DNA of 64,000 nt from Streptomyces sp. NBC_00569 (GTDB lineage Bacteria > Actinomycetota > Actinomycetes > Streptomycetales > Streptomycetaceae): positions 6,742,001-6,806,000 of the forward strand of contig NZ_CP107783.1 in assembly GCF_036345255.1 (NCBI RefSeq). The letters are read 5' to 3'. Positions 1-6,515 of this stretch are shown in pieces (positions within the stretch are counted from its first letter, which is position 1; the number at the start of each line of letters is the position of its first letter). The position numbers and the translations under genes were made by a program. Under the pieces are notes generated by a model. That model had not been told where the DNA came from. It saw nothing but the letters and a program-made list of their open reading frames with translations, and made no database searches.

Positions 1-678
1 CGCCTTGAGGTTCTCCGGCGGCACCGGCTCCTCCAGCCACGCGGGCTTGAAGGGAGCGAGATCGCGCGCCAGCCGGATGGCGGTGGAGGGCGAGAACCGG
101 CCGTGCATCTCCAGCATCAGCTCGGCGTCGGGCCCGATCGCGTCGCGCACCGCCTCGATCAGCGACACGGCGTACAGACTCTGTTCGTGGTCCAGCTCGT
201 AGTGCCCCGTCCCGAACGGGTCGATCTTCAGTGCCCGGTAGCCGCGCTCCATCACGGCCTGCGCCGCCTTGTGGTACGCCTCCGGGGTGCGCTCGGTGGT
301 GTACCAGCCGTTCGCGTACGCCTTGACCCGGTCCGTCACCTTGCCGCCGAGCAGCTGCCACACCGGCACGCCCAGTGCCTTGCCCTTGATGTCCCAGCAG
401 GCCATCTCGACGACCGCGATGCCGGACATCACGATCTCTCCGGCCCGTCCGTAGTCCCCGTACTTCATGCGCCGTACGAGGTCCTCGGCCGCGAACGGGT
501 CGGAGCCGACGATGTGGTTGGCCTGAGCCTCCTTCAGATAGCCGACGAGCGCGTCGGTGTGGCCCAGCATCCGGGTCTCGCCGACCCCGGTGATCCCCTC
601 GTCGGTGTGCACCTGGACGTAGGTCAGGTTGCGCCAAGGCGTCCCGACCACGTGTGTGCTGATTCCCGTGATGCGCAC
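1..678 (-). CDS. Mandelate racemase/muconate lactonizing (enolase superfamily) protein, partial
   Basis: The N-terminal 226 residues are present and the gene runs off the left edge, so the last metal ligands and the acid/base residues of the barrel cannot be checked. The N-terminal capping domain reads MRITGISTHVVGTPWRN, followed by the usual GVGE motif. The barrel begins around residue 130 with ALKIDPFG (the KxK-type position), then EMHGRF and LEEPVPPEN, which fit metal-binding positions of the superfamily. Members are dehydratases or racemases of acid sugars; the substrate here is not evident. The GTG start at 678 has AGGGGG at good distance. An in-frame ATG at 714 lies inside a repeat that looks like an operator and lacks a good ribosome site. 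A clear galactonate dehydratase lies at 46286-47431, so this is a second, diverged superfamily member. Confidence 0.85.
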   Translation of the reverse strand, partial: MRITGISTHVVGTPWRNLTYVQVHTDEGITGVGETRMLGHTDALVGYLKEAQANHIVGSDPFAAEDLVRRMKYGDYGRAGEIVMSGIAVVEMACWDIKGKALGVPVWQLLGGKVTDRVKAYANGWYTTERTPEAYHKAAQAVMERGYRALKIDPFGTGHYELDHEQSLYAVSLIEAVRDAIGPDAELMLEMHGRFSPSTAIRLARDLAPFKPAWLEEPVPPENLKA

Positions 679-696
679 GGCAGTTGCCCCCTGCGA

Positions 697-725
697 CGTT
701 CGATATTTCGTCATGCGTTCGAAAT
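697..725. promoter_or_regulatory. Putative operator upstream of the enolase-superfamily gene
   Basis: ATTTCG at 705-710 is mirrored by CGAAAT at 720-725. The heptamer CGTTCGA also occurs twice, at 697-703 and 716-722, 19 bases apart, about two helical turns. The element sits just upstream of the GTG start at 678. The spacing suggests a dimeric regulator, possibly of the IclR or GntR type common beside sugar-acid catabolism. The identity of the regulator is inference. Confidence 0.4.
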
Positions 726-904
726 CTTGGCGTGACAGTAAGGAGGCGCGCGCGGGGTGTCAATGGTTCGCGCACCGGATCGCCCGGTGCGCCGTGCACA
801 GAAGCCGTATGGAGGGTCAATTCTTTGGAACACGCGGTTGTGCACAGAACATTCACAGCACCGGCTTTTTCCGTTACCGGCGCGGCGCCTAGCCTCCATG
901 CGTC

Positions 905-1585
905 ATGGATTACTGCCACCCGTGCCGAAGGCACCTCAACGGCGCCCTCGCCTGCCCTGGGTGCGGCACGCCCGCCGAAGCCTGCCGCGAGCACGCGGAG
1001 GCGCTCGCGGCGCAGGAGTCGGCCGAGAACGCCGACGCCTCCTACGCCGACGAACCCACGCACACCCGCCGCTCCCGCAGGGAACGCCGTGGGCGCGGCG
1101 CCCGCAGGGCCCACCGGCGCCGGCGCAACAAGATCGTGATCGCCGCCGCGGGGCTCGCCCTCGCCGCGGGCGGCCTCAGCTTCGCGGAACTCGGCACCGA
1201 GTCGTCGGCGGACGGCGACGGGCGGGGCTCGTCCACGTCGGCCGAGGAGGCCGCCGACCAGGAGGCGGAGGCCGCGGCGTCCTCGGCGGCCGCCACCCCG
1301 ACCGGCGCCGCCACGGCCGAGGCGGACCCGCAGGCGTCGAACGCCTCGGCGTCCCCCTCCCCGTCCGCGTCGGAGTCCAAGGACGCGAAGGGCGACAAGG
1401 ACAAGAAGGCGGGGGAGACGGAGGAGGGGACCGGAGGGCGCGCCACCTCGGTGCCCGCCGCCACCCCGACCCCGGACACCCCGGCCGGCCCCGGCACGCC
1501 CGCGCCCGGACCCTCCACGACACCGCCCCCGCCGCAGCCCGCCCCGACGAAGACGTGCGACCGCTTCCTGTGGTGGTGCACCTGA
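905..1585 (+). CDS. SCO2400-type zinc-ribbon/membrane protein
   Basis: This 226-residue protein opens with CHPCRRHLNG and ACPGCG, a four-cysteine zinc-ribbon signature within the first 25 residues. A strongly basic Arg-rich stretch follows (about 55-77), then one hydrophobic segment near 79-95. The long tail is rich in Ala, Ser, Glu, Thr and Pro, ending in CDRFLWWCT. The layout suggests a single-pass membrane protein with a cytoplasmic zinc ribbon and an extended disordered outer tail. Proteins with this N-terminus occur across Streptomyces; I recall them as the SCO2400 family, of unknown function. TAGCCT lies about 12 bases before the start and no Shine-Dalgarno is visible. Confidence 0.75.
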   Translation: MDYCHPCRRHLNGALACPGCGTPAEACREHAEALAAQESAENADASYADEPTHTRRSRRERRGRGARRAHRRRRNKIVIAAAGLALAAGGLSFAELGTESSADGDGRGSSTSAEEAADQEAEAAASSAAATPTGAATAEADPQASNASASPSPSASESKDAKGDKDKKAGETEEGTGGRATSVPAATPTPDTPAGPGTPAPGPSTTPPPPQPAPTKTCDRFLWWCT

Positions 1586-1657
1586 GGGTCGTGCCTTGCG
1601 ACCGCCGCCGTTCTCCTGACGGATGCCACGGTTTGTCGCCGTGAGCCACGGCCGGCG

Positions 1658-2131
1658 TCAGGCCGTGGTGTCGCCGTCCATCATCTTGGCGAGGAGCCTG
1701 CGCAGCGCGTCCCGCTCCTCGCCGGTCAGCGAGGCGATGGCGCCGCGAGCGAAGCCCAGGTTCCCCTGCACACCGCGCGCCATCCGTACGCCCTCTTCCG
1801 TCGGCGCGGCCAGTTTCACGCGCCGGTCGGCCGGGTCGGGGCGGCGCTCGACGAGGCCGCGCGCTTCCAGGCGGTCGACGAGCCCGGTGATGTTCGACGG
1901 CTCGCAGTTCACCTGCTGGGCTATGCGCCGCATGGGCATCGGCTCGCGGGAGAGCAGGTCGAGGACCCGCGCCTGCGCCGTGGTGAGCCCCTGGCCCCCG
2001 GCGGCCTGCTCGTACTCCTTGTAGTGACGTGAGACCAGCGTGCCGATCAGGTCGACCAGGTCGGCGGTCACCGGGTCGGCTGTTGCGGGATCGGTTGTCA
2101 CGGGTTTCGGGGCGGAGCTGCTTGCGGCCAT
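1658..2131 (-). CDS. MarR family transcriptional regulator
   Basis: This 157-residue winged-helix regulator has the MarR core LTTAQARVLDLLSREPMPMRRIAQQV, a recognition helix around EPSNITGLVDRLEARGLVER and the wing DPADRRVKL. The start at 2131 is chosen over the ATG at 2149 because GGAG sits six bases before it. It is transcribed divergently from the quinone-reductase-like gene at 2221 and probably represses it and itself. An Ohr gene lies downstream of that reductase. The N-terminal reactive cysteine of OhrR is not present, so this is probably not a canonical organic-peroxide sensor. Confidence 0.9.
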   Translation of the reverse strand: MAASSSAPKPVTTDPATADPVTADLVDLIGTLVSRHYKEYEQAAGGQGLTTAQARVLDLLSREPMPMRRIAQQVNCEPSNITGLVDRLEARGLVERRPDPADRRVKLAAPTEEGVRMARGVQGNLGFARGAIASLTGEERDALRRLLAKMMDGDTTA

Positions 2132-2145
2132 GTACTCCAGAGTAC
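2132..2145. promoter_or_regulatory. Perfect palindrome over the MarR gene leader
   Basis: GTACTC-CA-GAGTAC is a perfect 14-base palindrome directly before the MarR start and covering its ribosome site. Just beyond it, between the two genes, ACTT at 2153-2156 and AAGT further right flank a TTGACA-like sequence. The palindrome could be an autoregulatory operator or an RNA hairpin that hides the ribosome site. Confidence 0.4.
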
Positions 2146-2220
2146 CCATTTACTTGACACTATGAAATATCGAGGAGCATGGTTGTTTCAGTAAGTGAAG
2201 CAATCAGGAGGCGCCCCGCC

Positions 2221-3252
2221 ATGTCTGTCGACACCCCCCAGATCCCCGCCACCAGCCGCGAGTGGCACCTGACCAGCCGCCCGGTCGGCTGGCCCAAGCC
2301 CGAGGACTTCCAGCTCGCCGAGGTGGAGGTCCCCCAGCCCGGCCCCGGCCAGGTGCTCGTCAAGAACCTGTATGTGTCCGTGGACCCGTACATGCGCGGC
2401 CGCATGAGCGCCGCCAAGTCGTACGTCGCCCCGTACGAGCTCGGCAAGGCGATGCAGGGCGGCGCGGTCGGCGTGGTCGTCGCCTCGAACGACGAGGGTG
2501 TGGCCGTCGGTGACCACGTGCTGCACTTCAACGGCTGGCGCGAGTACGCCACGTTCGACGCCAAGCAGGCCGTGAAGGTCGACCCGGAGGCCGCGCCCCT
2601 GTCGGCGTACCTCGGTGTCCTCGGTATGACGGGCCTGACCGCGTACGCGGGTCTTCTGCGCACCCTCTCCTTCAAGGAGGGCGACACGGTCTTCGTCTCC
2701 GGCGCGGCCGGTGCCGTCGGCAGCCAGGTCGGCCAGATCGCCAAGCTCCTCGGCGCCGGCCGCGTCGTCGGTTCGGCCGGCTCGGCCGAGAAGGTCAAGC
2801 TGCTCATCGAGGAGTACGGCTTCGACGCGGCGTTCAACTACAAGGACGGCTCCGTCTTCGAGCAGCTCAAGCAGGCGGCCCCCGACGGCATCGACGTCTA
2901 CTTCGACAACGTCGGCGGCGACCACCTCGAAGCGGCGATCGGCCAGCTCAACCGGGACGGGCGCATCGCGATCTGCGGCGCGATCTCGGTCTACAACAAC
3001 ACCGAGGCCGCCCCCGGCCCGCGCAACCTGGCCCGTCTGATCCAGACCCGTGGCCGCATCGAGGGCTTCCTCGTCGGCGACCACTACGACCTCCAGCCGC
3101 AGTTCGTGCAGCAGGTCGGCGCCTGGATCCGCTCCGGCGAGCTCAAGTACCGCGAGACCGTCGTCGAGGGCATCGAGAACAACCTGGAGGCGTTCCTCGG
3201 GGTTCTGCGTGGCGACAACATCGGAAAGATGGTCGTCAAGCTGGGTGAGTGA
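2221..3252 (+). CDS. NADP-dependent zinc-free MDR oxidoreductase
   Basis: This 343-residue medium-chain reductase belongs to the leukotriene B4 dehydrogenase/quinone reductase branch. The N-terminal GroES-like domain carries VSVDPYMRGRM, typical of the YncB/curcumin-reductase group. A Rossmann domain follows with VSGAAGAVGSQVGQIAK, and the C-terminus reads FLGVLRGDNIGKMVVKL. No zinc-binding cysteine cluster is visible. The start at 2221 has AGGAGG upstream; an in-frame ATG at 2179 is less likely. It probably reduces alkenals or quinones with NADPH in the cytoplasm. It is divergent from a MarR gene that likely controls it. Confidence 0.9.
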   Translation: MSVDTPQIPATSREWHLTSRPVGWPKPEDFQLAEVEVPQPGPGQVLVKNLYVSVDPYMRGRMSAAKSYVAPYELGKAMQGGAVGVVVASNDEGVAVGDHVLHFNGWREYATFDAKQAVKVDPEAAPLSAYLGVLGMTGLTAYAGLLRTLSFKEGDTVFVSGAAGAVGSQVGQIAKLLGAGRVVGSAGSAEKVKLLIEEYGFDAAFNYKDGSVFEQLKQAAPDGIDVYFDNVGGDHLEAAIGQLNRDGRIAICGAISVYNNTEAAPGPRNLARLIQTRGRIEGFLVGDHYDLQPQFVQQVGAWIRSGELKYRETVVEGIENNLEAFLGVLRGDNIGKMVVKLGE

Positions 3253-3325
3253 CCCCGGTCACCCTCGTTTCTTCCGGGATTCGATAATCTCTTTCCGCCT
3301 ACCGGATCGAATGAGGGAGTACGGG

Positions 3326-3748
3326 ATGCCCATCCAGCAGTCGGACGTCGTCTACACCGCCGTGGCCACCGCGGAGAACGGCCGTGACGGCCGCGTCTCC
3401 ACGGACGACGGCAAGCTCGACGTCGTCGTGAACCCGCCCAAGGAGCAGGGCGGCAGCGGCGCCGGCACCAACCCGGAGCAGCTGTTCGCCGCCGGCTACA
3501 GCGCCTGCTTCCAGGGCGCGCTCGCCGTGGTCGCCCGCCAGGAGAACGCCGACATCTCCGGCTCGACCGTCACCGCGCACGTGGGCATCGGCAAGAACGA
3601 CGAGGGCTTCGGCCTCATCGTCGAGATCGCCGCCAAGATCCCGAACGTGGACGAGGCCACCGCCAAGTCCCTGATCGAGAAGGCCCACCAGGTGTGCCCG
3701 TACTCCAAGGCCACCCGCGGCAACATCACGGTCACGCTCTCCGTGTGA
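3326..3748 (+). CDS. ohr: Ohr/OsmC family organic hydroperoxide resistance protein
   Basis: This 140-residue protein has the Ohr pattern. The N-terminus reads VVYTAVATAENGRDGRV, the first catalytic cysteine lies in AAGYSACFQGAL and the second in HQVCPYSKAT. It reduces organic hydroperoxides using dihydrolipoyl or other thiol donors. The length matches Ohr rather than longer OsmC variants. GAGGGAG precedes the ATG. It follows the oxidoreductase by 73 bases on the same strand, so the two may share induction by electrophilic or peroxide stress, although no OhrR-type sensor is evident nearby. Confidence 0.93.
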   Translation: MPIQQSDVVYTAVATAENGRDGRVSTDDGKLDVVVNPPKEQGGSGAGTNPEQLFAAGYSACFQGALAVVARQENADISGSTVTAHVGIGKNDEGFGLIVEIAAKIPNVDEATAKSLIEKAHQVCPYSKATRGNITVTLSV

Positions 3749-3816
3749 CCGATGCGACCCGGTCCCGGCCCGTACCCCGCGCAAGGGGTGCGGGCCGGTC
3801 CCCTAGGGTGGTGTCC

Positions 3817-4599
3817 ATGCGTGATCTCGGTGCGGGCTTCGGCTACTTGATGAAGGGCCAGCGCTGGGTCTCCCAGCACGGCAAGCAGTTCGGCATGGGG
3901 CTCCTGCCCGGCCTGATCACCCTCGTCCTGTACGCGGCCGCGCTGATCGGCCTGGCCCTGTGGGGCGACGACTTCGTCACCTGGGCGACCCCCTTCGCCG
4001 ACGACTGGACGTCGCCGTGGGCCGGCTTGTTCCGCGGCTTCCTGACCGCCGTGCTCTTCGCCCTCGTCCTGCTGCTGGCCGTCATCGCCTTCACCGCCGT
4101 CACCCTCCTGATCGGTCAGCCCTTCTACGAGTCCCTGTCGGAGAAGGTCGACCTCGCCGAGGGCGGCCACGCCCCCGAGTCGGGCCTCCCGCTCTGGCGT
4201 GAACTGTGGGTCTCCGCCCGTGACAGCCTGCGGGTCCTCGTGCGCGCCGCGCTCTGGGGCATCCTGCTCTTCGCCCTCGGGTTCGTCCCGTTCGTCGGCC
4301 AGACCGTCGTCCCGGTGATCGGCTTCTTCGTCACCGGCTTCTTCCTCACGGAGGAACTCGCCGCGGTCGCGCTCCAGCGCCGCAGCGTCGAACTCCGCGA
4401 GCGGCTCGCCCTGTTGCGCTCCCGCAAGGGCCTCGCCTGGGGCTTCGGCACGCCGCTCGCGGTCGCGTTCCTGGTGCCGGTCGTCGCGGTGTTCCTGATG
4501 CCGGGAGCGGTGGCGGGCGCGACCCTGATGGCCCGGGACCTGCTCGGCGAGTCGACCCCGGAACCGGCACACGAGCCCGGGGAACCGGCCACGCACTGA
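3817..4599 (+). CDS. EI24 domain membrane protein
   Basis: This 260-residue protein has four or five strongly hydrophobic segments: about 30-50, 70-100, an amphipathic QPFYESLSEKVD loop, 140-175 and 220-245. The loop with PFYESL and the layout place it in the EI24/CysZ-like family of inner-membrane proteins. CysZ members move sulfate, but most actinobacterial members have no assigned substrate. The start has no clear Shine-Dalgarno; TAGGGT lies 6-7 bases upstream, as expected for a leaderless transcript. No cysteine-synthesis genes lie nearby, so a sulfate role is not supported by context. Confidence 0.85.
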   Translation: MRDLGAGFGYLMKGQRWVSQHGKQFGMGLLPGLITLVLYAAALIGLALWGDDFVTWATPFADDWTSPWAGLFRGFLTAVLFALVLLLAVIAFTAVTLLIGQPFYESLSEKVDLAEGGHAPESGLPLWRELWVSARDSLRVLVRAALWGILLFALGFVPFVGQTVVPVIGFFVTGFFLTEELAAVALQRRSVELRERLALLRSRKGLAWGFGTPLAVAFLVPVVAVFLMPGAVAGATLMARDLLGESTPEPAHEPGEPATH

Positions 4600-4634
4600 C
4601 GCCGGGAGCCGCGGACACGGGCTAGCGTCGGAGC

Positions 4635-5444
4635 ATGGAAAAGATCGCCTTCCTCGGCCTCGGTCACATGGGCGCGCCCATGGCCCGCCATCTCCTCGAC
4701 GCAGGACACCCGCTGACCGTCTGGAACCGCACCCCGGCGAAAGCCGCACCACTCGTCGAACGTGGCGCCGTGCTCGCCGACAGCCCCGCCGACGCCGTGC
4801 GCGACGCGGATGTGGTCATCACGATGCTCGCCACCCCGGACGCCGTGTCCGAGGTCGCCGACGCCATCGTGCCCGAGCTGCGGCCCGGCACCTGCTGGGC
4901 GGAGATGTCGACCATCGGGCCCGAGGCCGTACGACAGCTGGCGGCGCGCCTCGGTGACGGGGTGACCCTCGTCGACGCCCCGGTCATGGGCAGCACCGAC
5001 AAGGCCGAGTCGGGCGAGCTCGGCATCCTCGCGGGCGGCGACGCGGACCGGATCGAAGGCGTACTCGCCCACCTCGGTACGGTCACCCGCACCGGCGCGC
5101 CCGGCTCCGGCGCCGCACTCAAACTCGTCGTCAACACCGCCGTCATCGGCGGCGTCGGCCTGGTCGCCGAGGCCATGGCGCTCGCGGACGCGCTCGGCCT
5201 GCCCGAGGACGTGGCGAAGGGCGCCCTCGCCGCGGGTCCCCTCGGCGGAGCCGTCGCCCGCGCCTTCGCCCAGGGCGTGCACTTCGGCTCGGACCTCGCC
5301 GTCAAGGACATCGCCCTGGCCACCGAGACCACCGAACTCCCCGCGATGGAAGCCGTGTTGGGTCACTTCAAGGAGGCGGCCGCGGACCCGTCGCTCGCCC
5401 ACGAGGACATCGCGCGAGCCGTCACCCGTATCCGCGAGCGGTAG
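4635..5444 (+). CDS. NAD(P)-dependent beta-hydroxyacid dehydrogenase family oxidoreductase
   Basis: This 269-residue protein begins with the dinucleotide-binding motif FLGLGHMGAPMARHLL. The family signature APVMGSTDKAESGELGILAGG follows, with the catalytic lysine region KLVVNTAVIGGVGLVAEAMALADALG. The length is typical of 3-hydroxyisobutyrate or tartronate semialdehyde reductases. The substrate cannot be named from the sequence. Transcription looks leaderless, with TAGCGT just before the ATG. It lies 35 bases after the EI24 gene on the same strand. Confidence 0.88.
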   Translation: MEKIAFLGLGHMGAPMARHLLDAGHPLTVWNRTPAKAAPLVERGAVLADSPADAVRDADVVITMLATPDAVSEVADAIVPELRPGTCWAEMSTIGPEAVRQLAARLGDGVTLVDAPVMGSTDKAESGELGILAGGDADRIEGVLAHLGTVTRTGAPGSGAALKLVVNTAVIGGVGLVAEAMALADALGLPEDVAKGALAAGPLGGAVARAFAQGVHFGSDLAVKDIALATETTELPAMEAVLGHFKEAAADPSLAHEDIARAVTRIRER

Positions 5445-5463
5445 GCCGGGTCATACTGCGTCC

Positions 5464-5793
5464 ATGAAGACGGCGAACCTGGGTGTGCTCTTCCTGATCG
5501 AACTGGCCGCCCTCGGGGCCGTCGGGCGCTGGGGGTTCACCCGTGACGTCTCGGCCCCGCTCGCCTGGCTGCTCGGCCTCGGGGTCATCGCCGTGATGAT
5601 CACGCTGTGGGCGCTGTTCGGGTCCCAGAAGGCGTCGTACAAGACGCGGGGCGCGGGCCGGGTCGCCTTCGAGCTGGTGTGGTTCGGGGCGGGCGCGGCC
5701 GCGCTCCTGCTGGCAGGGGCCGTCGGCTGGGCCATCGCCTACGTCCTGGTGTGCGCGGTGAGCAAGACGCTCGCGGTGGTCTGGCAGCAGTAG
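5464..5793 (+). CDS. YrdB/DUF2568 small membrane protein
   Basis: This 109-residue protein has four predicted membrane segments, at about 5-20, 32-52, 68-88 and 90-105. The GSQKASYKTRGAGRVAFELVWFGAGAAAL region is typical of the YrdB family (DUF2568). Function is unknown. It begins 19 bases after the preceding dehydrogenase gene and looks leaderless (CATACT before the ATG). Confidence 0.8.
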   Translation: MKTANLGVLFLIELAALGAVGRWGFTRDVSAPLAWLLGLGVIAVMITLWALFGSQKASYKTRGAGRVAFELVWFGAGAAALLLAGAVGWAIAYVLVCAVSKTLAVVWQQ

Positions 5794-5812
5794 CCGCCGC
5801 GCACAAGGGAGT

Positions 5813-6403
5813 TCACCCGGGGTCCGCGTCGCCCTTGTCACCCGGGTCGCCTTCGACGAGCGCCAGGAAGTCGCGGAACGCGCCCGCCATGTCCACCGAC
5901 TCGGGGTCCAGCAGCCACTGGTACTGCAGCCCGTCCATCACCGCCACGAGCAGCGGCGCCGCCCGCTCGGGTGTGAGGCCGCCGGGCAGCCGCTCCCCGT
6001 ACTCGGTGCGCAGCACCGCGGCCATGCTCTCCCGCACGTTCCCGTACCGCTGTGTGAAGTAGGGCCGTGCCGGGTGGTCCTCCGTGACGCTCTCGCCGAG
6101 CAGCGCGGAGAACGTCTGCACGATGCCGGGACGCATCGCGTTGTACTCGACCAGCGAGGCGAGCAGGTCGAGGCGCCACCGGCTGTCCGGCACCGCATCC
6201 CACTGGTCGCGCTCCTCGAGGACCGCGACGAGCAGTGCTTCCTTGGTGCGGAAGTAGTGCAGCAGCCCCTGCTGCGTGAGCCCGACGCGCTCGGCCACCG
6301 CCCCCAGTGTCGCGCCGCGGTACCCGCGCTCGGCGATCACCTCCAGGGCGGCACGGAGGATCTCCGCGCGCCGTTCCTCGCTCCTGGCGGTTCTCGTACC
6401 CAT
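5813..6403 (-). CDS. TetR family regulator
   Basis: This 196-residue regulator has an N-terminal TetR helix-turn-helix: RRAEILRAALEVIAERGYRGATLGAVAERVGLTQQGLLHYFRTKEALL. The ligand domain contains GGLTPERAAPLLVAVMDGLQYQWLLDPESVDMAG, as in regulators placed beside glycosidase genes. An alternative start lies at 6421. It is divergent from the GH3 gene at 6516 and is its likely repressor. The intergenic stretch holds ATAACG at 6427-6432 and again at 6438-6443, candidate operator half-sites. Confidence 0.88.
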   Translation of the reverse strand: MGTRTARSEERRAEILRAALEVIAERGYRGATLGAVAERVGLTQQGLLHYFRTKEALLVAVLEERDQWDAVPDSRWRLDLLASLVEYNAMRPGIVQTFSALLGESVTEDHPARPYFTQRYGNVRESMAAVLRTEYGERLPGGLTPERAAPLLVAVMDGLQYQWLLDPESVDMAGAFRDFLALVEGDPGDKGDADPG

Positions 6404-6515
6404 GCCGTCACCGTACGACATCGTTCATAACGGCGAGATAACGAAACCTACCGATCTACAGGTAACGGGTGCAGGATGACGGGCAAGGGCCGGACTTCAA
6501 CGAGGAGGCGCCGTC

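Noticed and set aside
1658..2131. OhrR, the peroxide-sensing MarR protein
   Set aside because: The N-terminal reactive cysteine is absent and the gene faces a quinone reductase-like gene rather than ohr.
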